A DNA stretch of 45,943 nt from Mediterranea sp. (in: CFB group bacteria) (lineage in GTDB: Bacteria > Bacteroidota > Bacteroidia > Bacteroidales > Bacteroidaceae), in the NCBI GenBank assembly GCA_031261805.1, contig JAISIX010000086.1:1-45943 (forward strand). Direction: 5' to 3'. The translations under genes were made by a program, and so were the position numbers. The notes beneath the pieces are model-generated. The model made no database searches. It had not been told where the DNA came from and worked only from the letters and a program-made list of their open reading frames with translations. Below, one piece after another: positions 36,941 through 45,820 of this stretch (positions are counted from its first letter, which is position 1; every line of letters begins with the position of its first letter).

Positions 36941-37717
36941 ATGAAAGTAGTTATTTTAGCCGGTGGTTTCGGCTCGAGACTGAGCGAGGCCACCAATTTG
37001 ATACCGAAGCCCATGGTGGAGATTGGAGGAAAGCCCATCATCTGGCACATCATGAAGACCTACAGCCATTATGGAATCAACGATTTCATCATCTGCTGCG
37101 GATACAAACAGTACGTTATCAAAGAGTACTTTGCCAACTACTTCCGACACAACTGTGACATGACGGTAGACCTCTCCAACAACCGCGTGGAGATATTGGA
37201 CAACCACTCCGAGAAGTGGCGCGTCACGATGGTAGACACCGGCCTGAACACCATGACCGGAGGACGCATCAAGCGTGTGGAACCCTACATCGGCAACGAA
37301 CGCTTCCTGCTCACCTACGGCGACGGAGTGACCGACCTCAACATCGCCGACACCATCGCCGAGCACGACAAAGCGGGTTGCCTCCTCTCCGTCACCGCCT
37401 ACAAGCCCGGAGGAAAGTTCGGCTCGCTGGAGATAGACTTGGACACCAACCAGGTGAAGTCGTTCCTCGAGAAGCCGGATGGCGACCGCAACTGGATCAA
37501 TGCCGGTTACTTCGTCTGCGAGCCGGGGGTGCTGGGATACATCAAGGAAGGCGACTGCACCGTCTTCGAAGGCAAGCCCATGGAAGAGCTGGCATGCGAC
37601 GGGCAGATGCACGCCTACAAGCACCGGGGTTTCTGGAAGCCGATGGATACGCTGCGCGACAACTCGGAGCTGAATAAGATGTGGGAGAACAACAACGCTC
37701 CCTGGAAGGTTTGGTAA
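36941..37717 (+). CDS. rfbF: Glucose-1-phosphate cytidylyltransferase
   Basis: MKVVILAGGFGSRLSEATNLIPKPMVEIGGKPIIWHIMKTYSHYGINDFIICCGYKQ. Start trimmed from the listed ORF. Confidence 0.96.
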   Translation: MKVVILAGGFGSRLSEATNLIPKPMVEIGGKPIIWHIMKTYSHYGINDFIICCGYKQYVIKEYFANYFRHNCDMTVDLSNNRVEILDNHSEKWRVTMVDTGLNTMTGGRIKRVEPYIGNERFLLTYGDGVTDLNIADTIAEHDKAGCLLSVTAYKPGGKFGSLEIDLDTNQVKSFLEKPDGDRNWINAGYFVCEPGVLGYIKEGDCTVFEGKPMEELACDGQMHAYKHRGFWKPMDTLRDNSELNKMWENNNAPWKVW

Positions 37718-37735
37718 CCCAAGACACCGACAGAG

Positions 37736-38809
37736 ATGATAGACATATTCCAAGACTTTTATAGAGGAAAGCGGGTCTTAGTGACCGGCCACACAGGCTT
37801 CAAAGGTTCGTGGCTCTCCATCTGGCTGCACGAGCTGGGGGCTGAGGTCACGGGCCTATCGCTCGACCCCTCTTCCGACAAGGACAACTTCGTACGCTCG
37901 GGCATCGGAAGCAAGATAACCGACCTGCGGGGCGACATCCGCGACGGTGCCTTCCTCAAGGAAGCCTTCGCCCGCTACCAGCCCGAGATTGTATTCCACC
38001 TGGCCGCACAACCACTCGTAAGGGAGTCGTACGACCTGCCTGTGGAGACCTACGAGACAAACGTGATGGGTACCATCCACGTACTCGAAGCCATCCGCGC
38101 CACCCCGAGCGTGAAGGTAGGCGTGATGATTACCACCGACAAGTGCTACGAGAACCAAGAGCAACTGTGGGGCTACCGCGAGAACGAGCCGATGGGCGGA
38201 TACGACCCTTACTCCTCCTCCACGGGATGTGCCGAGATAGCCATCTCGTCGTGGCGCCGCTCCTTCTTCAACCCCGCCGACTACCCACATCATGGCAAGG
38301 CCATCGCCAGCGTACGCGCCGGCAACGTGATAGGTGGCGGCGACTGGGCCAAAGACCGCATCATCCCCGACTGCATCCGCGCCCTCGAGGCACACCAGCC
38401 CATCAGCATCCGCAGCCCCCACTCCATACGCCCGTGGCAACACGTGCTGGAACCGCTGGGAGGCTACCTGCTACTGGCACAGAAGATGTGGGATGCTCCC
38501 ACCGACTACTGCGAAGGGTGGAACTTCGGCCCCAAGCTGGAGGCGGTAGCCAATGTCTGGGACATAGCCTCCCTCGTGGTGGAGGAGTACGGACAAGGCT
38601 CGCTGGTCGATGTCTCCGACCCCTCTGCCCTGCACGAGGCCAAGCTGCTGATGCTCGACATCTCGAAAGCCTGGCTCCGCCTGGGATGGCAGCCACGCCT
38701 CACCCTCCACCAGACGGTGGAGCTGACGGTAGACTGGTACAAGCGCTACCAAGACGAGGATGTGTATCGCCTCTGCGTAGAACAAATCAACCGATATACC
38801 GACCGATGA
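37736..38809 (+). CDS. rfbG: CDP-glucose 4,6-dehydratase
   Basis: RVLVTGHTGFKGSWLSIWLHELGAEVTGLSL, FHLAAQPLVRESYDLPVETYETNVMGT, RAGNVIGGGDWAKDRIIPD. Confidence 0.96.
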   Translation: MIDIFQDFYRGKRVLVTGHTGFKGSWLSIWLHELGAEVTGLSLDPSSDKDNFVRSGIGSKITDLRGDIRDGAFLKEAFARYQPEIVFHLAAQPLVRESYDLPVETYETNVMGTIHVLEAIRATPSVKVGVMITTDKCYENQEQLWGYRENEPMGGYDPYSSSTGCAEIAISSWRRSFFNPADYPHHGKAIASVRAGNVIGGGDWAKDRIIPDCIRALEAHQPISIRSPHSIRPWQHVLEPLGGYLLLAQKMWDAPTDYCEGWNFGPKLEAVANVWDIASLVVEEYGQGSLVDVSDPSALHEAKLLMLDISKAWLRLGWQPRLTLHQTVELTVDWYKRYQDEDVYRLCVEQINRYTDR

Positions 38810-39693
38810 AAACCATCCTGCTGACAGGGGGGAGTGGTTTTATCGGAAAGAACATCCAAGAGAGCTACCTCGCCTCCCAATACCAAATAGACGCCCCGTC
38901 GAGCCGTGAGCTGAACATGGCCGACGAAGAGAGCGTACGCCAATACTTCGACAGCCACCACCCCGACGTGGTGATACATGCCGCCGTGAAGCCCTGCCAC
39001 CGCAACGCCAAGGACTTCAACAACCTCTTCTATACCAATACCCGCATGTACTTCAACCTGGAGCGCTATGCCGACCGGTACGAGAAGATGTTGGTCATCG
39101 GCTCCGGCGCCATCTACGACAGCCGCTGCTACCGTCCCAAGATGCGTGAGGAAGAATGGACCGACCATATCCCCGCCGACGAGCATGGCTTCTGCAAGTA
39201 CGTCTGCGAGAAGAGCATCGAGCACAGCCGCAACATCTACGACCTGCGCGTGTTCGGCATCTTCGGCAAATACGAGGACTATGCCATCCGATTCATCTCC
39301 AACGCCCTCTGCAAGGCGCTCTTCGACCTGCCCATCACCCTCCGCCAGGACCGGAAGTTCGACTACCTCTACGTGGACGACCTCATGCCCATCCTCCAAT
39401 GGTTCATCGAGTCGTCGCCCCGTCACAAAGCCTACAACATCACCCCCGACCATTCCATCTCCCTTCACGAGCTGGCCTTGATGGTACGCCAGATAGCCGA
39501 TAAGCCCGACCTACCCATCCAGGTGGCACAACCCGGCATGGGGCTGGAGTACAGCGGCGACAACCAACGCTTGAGAGAAGAAAATGCGGGTTTGTCCTTT
39601 ACGCCCATCAGAGAGAGCGTTACGTACCTATATAATTGGTACAAGGAACGTAAAGAGCTGCTTGATAAACAATGTTTGTTAGTTGATAAGTAA
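38806..39693 (+). CDS. NAD-dependent epimerase/dehydratase (SDR), candidate terminal reductase/epimerase for CDP-3,6-dideoxyhexose
   Basis: TGGSGFIG Rossmann motif, YVCEK (YxxxK), VFGIFGKYEDYAIRFISNALCKAL; overlaps rfbG by 4 nt. ORF track start is an overlap artefact. Confidence 0.88.
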   Translation: MKTILLTGGSGFIGKNIQESYLASQYQIDAPSSRELNMADEESVRQYFDSHHPDVVIHAAVKPCHRNAKDFNNLFYTNTRMYFNLERYADRYEKMLVIGSGAIYDSRCYRPKMREEEWTDHIPADEHGFCKYVCEKSIEHSRNIYDLRVFGIFGKYEDYAIRFISNALCKALFDLPITLRQDRKFDYLYVDDLMPILQWFIESSPRHKAYNITPDHSISLHELALMVRQIADKPDLPIQVAQPGMGLEYSGDNQRLREENAGLSFTPIRESVTYLYNWYKERKELLDKQCLLVDK

Positions 39694-39701
39694 GAAGAAG
39701 C

Positions 39702-41504
39702 ATGGTACCTACGATACAATATCTTCGTGGACATAAGTTTGCGCTTACGTTCATCCTTGTCATCTTGTATCAGTTCCTGTGCGCATTGCAAGGCTTCGAT
39801 TTGTCCGACGAAGGTTGGGGAATGTATTTTTACCAGCAAATCTTCAAGAACCCCGAATGTGTAATAGCACAAATGCCTTATTGGCTTACCGGCATCATCG
39901 GCGGCGCATGGAACTACCTGTTGCCCCAAGGCGGGTACTTAGGCACAAGGGTTCTCGGCATCCTTTTGGTGACGGGAACCTTCTGCCTCTCTTACACTTT
40001 CTTAAAAAAGAGCATTCGTTCGGGATGGTTGCTGGTGGGCTTAGTGATACAGATTATCATTGTCGCCGGCGACCCCAAGCCCTATGGATACAATTCTTTA
40101 ACCGTCTTTTTTGTACTCCTTGCCCTTCTTGCGTTTTTACGTGGCTTGGAGTCCAACAAGCTCCATTGGCTGTTTGGCGGCGGCCTACTACTTGGCATCA
40201 ATGTTTTTGTCCGCCTGCCCAATATCGCAATCCTACCTGTGATGTTGTTGATACCTCTTTATTTGTATGAGAAAGATAGCCAGTGGCATTTCTTTGACAG
40301 GCGTCTGTGGATGGGCATCTTAGGCGGCGTCCTTGGAATCGTCGTAATGCTTGCAACCATATATATAGGAGGCTATTGGCCCTTATTCCAAGAAGCAATT
40401 TTGGGCGTGAGCGATAGTGCATCGGATGTGAACAACTCGCACGAATTGAGCCGTATGATTGTTCAGTACGCATCCAATTACAAGAACACAATAGGTGTAG
40501 GAGCAGTGGTGACCGCATCTGGTATCCTATATGCTTGGATAAAAAACAAAGATTGCAGTCGAGCGTTTAGAACAGTAGTCGACATACTGTTTATCATCCT
40601 TTTGGCCGTATTCTTCCTATGCACCAATTCTTCCTTGAGGAATATTGACCATTACTTCATCCATTTTATCTCCTATGTAGGCTTGGCACTCATCCTTTTT
40701 CGGACTCCAAAGACGAAACTCCGTTTACGCTATCTGGCTTGGGCTGCGTTACTCATGATTATACTGATTCCTTTGGGAAGTGACCGAGGAATCGTCACAA
40801 TATGGGTATCCACTTGGCTGGCATTGCCTTTAGCCGTTTTCTCTCTGTTCCACTACCTTGATGGTAGAGGATGGCAAGGATGGATGAGCCGTCTTCCTAT
40901 AGATAGAAACCTTGTCAAGAGATACGGTTACATGCTGTTTGCCGTATTTATAGGTGTGGGCATCTACCAAGATGACAACTGTGCCTACTATGATCCGGGA
41001 AGCCGACTCCAGAAAACGCATGCCATCAACAATGAATACTGTCGCTTCATTTATACCGTTCCCTATCGTGCGGAGTTAATGAACAATCTACTTCCCGTAT
41101 TAAAACGATATGTGAAGCCAAACGACTATCTGATGGTGTACAATTTCATGCCTGGGATAAACTATCTGACGGATACGCGCTCGTACATCTCCAATTGCTG
41201 GTTGTGGTGCTTGTCCGGCTCAGAGATGGAGGAAGAGTTCAAAGCAGCCAAGATAGCAGGGCGTCCCCTTCCCATCGTGTTGAGACATCACTTTAGAGCT
41301 ACCAGTCAATGGCAGCCATACGACCCCTCGTTTATTGATTCAAATCGCACTCGTGATGATTACTTCTCTCGATACGACCAAGTGAAAGCCATCAATGACT
41401 TCCTACAAACTAACAAATACAAGAGAGCTTGGACAAACGGGTATTTCGATATATTATTGCCACCTACCTTACCTACCCAAGGAAGTGGTGCCTTAAAACT
41501 TTAG
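39702..41504 (+). CDS. Multi-TM protein, candidate GT-C fold glycosyltransferase
   Basis: 600 aa with many hydrophobic helices, N-terminal acidic loop FDLSDEGWGMYFYQQIF after TM1, large C-terminal soluble domain; located in sugar cassette. Confidence 0.65.
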   Translation: MVPTIQYLRGHKFALTFILVILYQFLCALQGFDLSDEGWGMYFYQQIFKNPECVIAQMPYWLTGIIGGAWNYLLPQGGYLGTRVLGILLVTGTFCLSYTFLKKSIRSGWLLVGLVIQIIIVAGDPKPYGYNSLTVFFVLLALLAFLRGLESNKLHWLFGGGLLLGINVFVRLPNIAILPVMLLIPLYLYEKDSQWHFFDRRLWMGILGGVLGIVVMLATIYIGGYWPLFQEAILGVSDSASDVNNSHELSRMIVQYASNYKNTIGVGAVVTASGILYAWIKNKDCSRAFRTVVDILFIILLAVFFLCTNSSLRNIDHYFIHFISYVGLALILFRTPKTKLRLRYLAWAALLMIILIPLGSDRGIVTIWVSTWLALPLAVFSLFHYLDGRGWQGWMSRLPIDRNLVKRYGYMLFAVFIGVGIYQDDNCAYYDPGSRLQKTHAINNEYCRFIYTVPYRAELMNNLLPVLKRYVKPNDYLMVYNFMPGINYLTDTRSYISNCWLWCLSGSEMEEEFKAAKIAGRPLPIVLRHHFRATSQWQPYDPSFIDSNRTRDDYFSRYDQVKAINDFLQTNKYKRAWTNGYFDILLPPTLPTQGSGALKL

Positions 41505-41508
41505 AAAC

Positions 41509-42807
41509 ATGTACCAAAACTTAATCTTTAAAGATATGAATAAGATAAAACTGGCCGTAACAATTATTGGCGGAGGAATGTTCCTATTCCTACTATATAG
41601 CTTTGTTGTTCACCACTATTGGGGGCTTGGATATCCCTACGATACATTCCTCTGCTCTCAAATAGATAGCTTTATGGACTTCTACAATGTGAACGATTTC
41701 GTAGCTACGTTACACCCTTACGCTCCCGACATGGACGTTTCCTACCCTCCCTTTGCCCTTATATTGGCATATCCATTCTCTTGGTTTTTTGATTATAGCA
41801 AGCATGTCTCGCTTGCGGTACGAGATCATATCCTGCCCATCCTGAGCTATCTGCTCTTATTCGGCTACTTCTCCTACTTCCTATTGAGACAGATACATGG
41901 CGCCATTAAGGGGAATGGACGGCGGACGGATTGGGTGTATACGCTAATTCTCTTCTTCACCTATCCAGTCTTCTTCCTGTTCGACCGAGGAAATTACATC
42001 ATGCTCACGTTTATATTCCTGTTCCTATTTGCACACTACGAATCCATTCATTCCCGAAAGTCGCTATGGTTCTTGGCGATGGCCATCGCCATGAAGATTT
42101 ACCCCATACTCTTCGTATTCTTTTTCCTCGTAAAGAAGCGGTACAAAGACGTGTGTCGTATAGCCTTAATAACGGCTGGGCTTAGCCTCGCCCCGATGTT
42201 GGCCTTTAAGGGGAATTTCTTTTCCAATATAGAAAAGTTCCTCACCTGCCTCTTTTCCTTCTCCAAAGGGCATGTCAACGAGATTCAAAACATGTCATGG
42301 AACTCCAGCCTGTCGGGCTTGATAAAGATACCCGCCATGCTTTCCAACAATGGGGCAGTGCCCTACGACGTGAAAGTGCCTTACGTAGTATTGGTGCTCG
42401 TTCTTCTACTCGTGGTCTTATTCTTGCTGAAGAAGGAAGAGCGATTGGATCGGCAGATAATGTGGTTGACATCCTTGTCCATACTGGTGATGCCCGTCTC
42501 CTACGATTACAACCTCATCTATCTGTACATCCCGTTCTTGATGTTGCTGAAGGCGAGGGACTCATGGGACAAGGACGATTGGTTCTCCTTCCTCGTAATC
42601 TGCTTGCTGCTGATACCCAAGTCGTACGGCATCCTGTTTCACGATTGGATATGGAATGTCTCCATACAAAGCTTTATCAACCCCCTGTTACTACTGCTGC
42701 TGATATTGCACAGCTTCTACAAGCGTGTCTGTGGCTACGCAAAGACCTCCACTACTAAACCCCAAGCCAATGGCATAGAAACAAATATGGGCTGTAGTGA
42801 AAGATAG
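41509..42807 (+). CDS. Multi-TM protein, GT87/DUF2029-like glycosyltransferase
   Basis: 432 aa polytopic; MDVSYPPFALILAYPFSWFF and DRGNYIMLTFIFLFLFAHYESIHSRKSLWFLAMAIAMKIYPILFVFFFL. Start may be MNKIKL at 41536. Confidence 0.7.
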   Translation: MYQNLIFKDMNKIKLAVTIIGGGMFLFLLYSFVVHHYWGLGYPYDTFLCSQIDSFMDFYNVNDFVATLHPYAPDMDVSYPPFALILAYPFSWFFDYSKHVSLAVRDHILPILSYLLLFGYFSYFLLRQIHGAIKGNGRRTDWVYTLILFFTYPVFFLFDRGNYIMLTFIFLFLFAHYESIHSRKSLWFLAMAIAMKIYPILFVFFFLVKKRYKDVCRIALITAGLSLAPMLAFKGNFFSNIEKFLTCLFSFSKGHVNEIQNMSWNSSLSGLIKIPAMLSNNGAVPYDVKVPYVVLVLVLLLVVLFLLKKEERLDRQIMWLTSLSILVMPVSYDYNLIYLYIPFLMLLKARDSWDKDDWFSFLVICLLLIPKSYGILFHDWIWNVSIQSFINPLLLLLLILHSFYKRVCGYAKTSTTKPQANGIETNMGCSER

Positions 42808-42886
42808 CGTTGCAAAATGTAATCTAAGAGAGATTGCCTCCTCATAGCCATTCCTCCTCCTCTGCATTATTACGTAGCGTGAAATA

Positions 42887-42930
42887 AAAAAACACGGCCG
42901 TGAACCGATTCATTCACGGCCGTGTTTTTT
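42887..42930. terminator. Strong bidirectional terminator ending the glycan cassette
   Basis: Perfect 18-bp stem AAAAAACACGGCCGTGAA / TTCACGGCCGTGTTTTTT, 8-nt loop CCGATTCA. Confidence 0.95.
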
Positions 42931-43010
42931 CAATTCATGCTACATGATTAGCTCTTTACTGAGAAGTATAGAGGAGAAGTGACTCCTCTATACTTCCTTC
43001 TTTTGTTCTT

Positions 43011-44519
43011 CTATTTTGTGAAAAGCTTAAATCCAGGCCTATTGTAATAGTATCCCGAAGGAGTTCCTGTCGAAGAATATGAATGCCAAAAGCGATTGCC
43101 ACCCTGCTTTTTGCAATATTCTGTCATTCGGATTACACCATCTTCCTCGCTCTCTGCTGGGACGTAGCAATTAATCCCCGCATAAGTGTATCCATATTCC
43201 AATAAATGACTATCATTACGATCCGTCGTGTAGGCATGACATTGGAAGTTTTTTCCATAATTTCTTTTGAAGAAATATAATGGAATGGTTCCTGGCATTT
43301 GATTTTTATAGGCATATCCTACTAACTCTTGCAGTTGGTACCCATACCCCATTAGCATTTCTTGCTGATAACTAAATAAATAATCGCCAACCCATGGAAT
43401 ATAGAAGCGATAGATTGGGACCATTTCTTCCCCTTCTACCATTTCAAGTTGTCTGCTCTCAATGTATTGGATTGCGGCATTCTTTATCTGTTCTCGTTTT
43501 GTGGAATCCTCTACAAATTCCCAAATGGGGATGGCATTTTGCCAACCAATGTCCACTAATGCAGCGTTATTCGCAGTTACAGACTGCTCCCACGCCGCTT
43601 GATTTATAGTAGTGCTATATCCACCTCCTGAACTGAATGTGTCCGAACGCCCACTATTTGTTCCGCCATTGTATTCAACTGTACATTTCCACTGTGAATT
43701 TTTCGTGTTTAGTTGTGTAATTGTTTCTGTTGTAGATGAGGTACCTATATTTGCTCCTATTTTCCAGATGCTAAATTTGAGACCTGCCTCTACAATAGAT
43801 TTCTTTCGTTCATAGCTGTTATTTCCAGTGACTATTGAGCGATACAGGAACGATAATCTACCACCTATCGTGATGTCGAGTAGCACATGAGTTCCATAGC
43901 GTTCTACAAACTGCTCTGGCGTACATAGCTCTAAGTTCTAATGAAAAGCAGGAGTGATATAGGGATACAACATAGAGACATTAGGAACATCCAAATAAAG
44001 TCTTTTTATTCTTTTAACTACATCTCCTCTAGCAAAAGAATAATTGGATGTATATTCAGTCTTTGATTGGTATTCAGATTTCTTTGAGATAGAACCTGAA
44101 AAAGACAAATGTGTACTACTTATCAATGAAGAGTCTGAGTTAGAACCCACACCAGCATTAAACCCTTTATTCTTAGACAATTCTTTTATAAATTCTGTCG
44201 CATTAGCTCCAGCATAAGTTTCCGTTGTGCCAATAGAAGTAGCTGGATAATAACAACGGTCACTATGGTCTCTTGCGAATGCTTCCATATTTATGACCTT
44301 ATTCCTTATAGAATTGACATGAAGATAATCTCCTGTCATATCATAACCAAATCCCAATGCGTCCCATTCTCCATCAGCAGCCATTCTTGTTATTGGCGGT
44401 GATGTTCCATCGGGTGATTGTGGCAAAATAAGTTCTTCAGACATTGAAGGACTTTGAGTACAAGATACGATTGATAATGCGGATAATACAACGCAATACA
44501 AATGCTTCTTTTTAATCAT
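43011..44519 (-). pseudogene. MACPF-domain lipoprotein (BSAP-like antimicrobial toxin candidate) interrupted by one in-frame TAG at 43938-43940
   Basis: ORFs 43938-44519 and 43011-43886 are in the same frame (44519-43886 = 633 = 3x211). Conceptual readthrough: ..MLYPYITPAFH*NLELCTPEQFVERYGTHVLLDITIGGRLSFLYRS.., the MACPF core ERYGTHV(L)..ITIGG. Lipobox LSIVSC; C-terminal IPLYFFKRN..YGYTYAGINCYV resembles DUF5648. Confidence 0.85.
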
Positions 44520-44655
44520 TCTTTTTCAATTTTAGTGTTAATAATTAATGTAGTTACGAGCTATCAGGCAGATAGAGTATTGCTCACGCAAAATAGAACT
44601 GGCCGCAATCAGATATATTTGTCCAGCAATAGTTCCATGTTTTGATAACTCATTG

Positions 44656-44684
44656 CAAATATATGTATTTACTTGAATAAGCAA
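44656..44684 (-). promoter_or_regulatory. Putative Bacteroidetes promoter for the MACPF gene
   Basis: Minus strand TTG (44684-44682), 18 bp, TATATTTG (44663-44656). Confidence 0.45.
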
Positions 44685-45311
44685 CGCACCCATTGCATTT
44701 ATTAACAAACATTATCAATTAAGATACTTTAGTAGCAGTAACACTTCTATATATCTGTTATTGTGCTTTATGTGTATCAGATATTTGCGATTCATCTGCT
44801 GTTCCACAAATTAGCCATAACAAAAACAACAAAAGCATTCCTATTGGCATACACTACAAACTGCTACACCGCAAACTTAAATATGCCAAAAGTCTTTTTT
44901 GCTTATGTCCTCTATCTGGAATATAAAAAACATTATCTTTGTGCGTTTTTTGATAGAATACTGTTATGCAAGCCACTCCTAAAGAAACGATAAAATTGTG
45001 CATACAAAATGCCAAAAGTGCCAGCTGGCTATGTCTTTGTCTGTCAAGCGTCCTCTTTTGTTGGGGCTGGCTTCATTGGTATATAGCCCTACCTCTCACT
45101 GTGTTGCCAGCCTATTGCTTCCGGCAAATGCCTCGTGGTAACAATGGAAAGGCAGCCGTTTCGCAAGCCGCCATCTGCAAGCCAATGAAAGCATTGCTCA
45201 TTATAGAGACAGGGATACTTAGAGATTCTATGTCCGACCCAGTTCTTATGAATCCTAACTTTTTAGGTAACAGGGAGAACTTTTCTATCGTTACTAAACC
45301 CCTCCAGCCCC

Positions 45312-45713
45312 ATGCCACTACCACTCTGGAATAAACTAAAAGGGACGTTCTTCAACAAGACGTTTCTCCGCTTCGCCATCGTCGGCGTGGTCAACACCCT
45401 CTTCGGCGTAGGTCTCTATTGCCTCTTTATCTACTTGGGGGTGCCCTATCGCCTGGCCGTGCTGTTGAGCACCGTGCTGGGAGTACTGTTCAACTTCAAG
45501 ACCATCGGCACCTTTGTGTTCCGCAACAAGGACAACCGGTTGCTCTTCCGCTTCGTGCTGGCATACGTGGTGGCCTATTTCGTCAACATCGGCATTATCC
45601 ACCTGCTGTTGCTCACCACCTCCCTGGGCGAGTACTGGGCAGGCATCATCGCCACGCCGGCAGTAGCCATCGTCTCCTTCCTGTTACAGAAACGGTTTGT
45701 ATTCAGGCACTAA
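45312..45713 (+). CDS. GtrA family membrane protein (second copy in window)
   Basis: FLRFAIVGVVNTLFGVGLYCLFIYLGV and LVSFLLQKRFVF-like AIVSFLLQKRFVFRH; four TM segments. Confidence 0.9.
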   Translation: MPLPLWNKLKGTFFNKTFLRFAIVGVVNTLFGVGLYCLFIYLGVPYRLAVLLSTVLGVLFNFKTIGTFVFRNKDNRLLFRFVLAYVVAYFVNIGIIHLLLLTTSLGEYWAGIIATPAVAIVSFLLQKRFVFRH

Positions 45714-45820
45714 CAGAGGGAGAATGAGAATGGACGAGCGAGAGGGGGGGTGCGGTAAATTAGTGATTAGCGGTGAGTGATTAGTGATTAGCCGTACACG
45801 ATTCTGACACGGCGGTTGTA

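Noticed and set aside
38143-38805. N-terminal extension of the SDR ORF lying inside rfbG
   Set aside because: Out-of-frame overlap with well-supported rfbG; Rossmann start MKTILLTGGSGFIGKN at 38806 gives the usual 4-nt overlap.
43011-43886. Treating the second MACPF half as an independent gene starting at GTG 43886
   Set aside because: The GTG is the Val of the MACPF core ERYGTHVLLDITIGG, is in frame with the upstream ORF, and lacks signal peptide or upstream promoter.
45112-45324. 70-aa minus-strand ORF (TGSDIESLSIPVSIMSNAFIGLQMAACETAAFPLLPRG)
   Set aside because: Looks superficially protein-like, but I could not assign a family or expression signals; left as part of the unexplained AT-rich gap.
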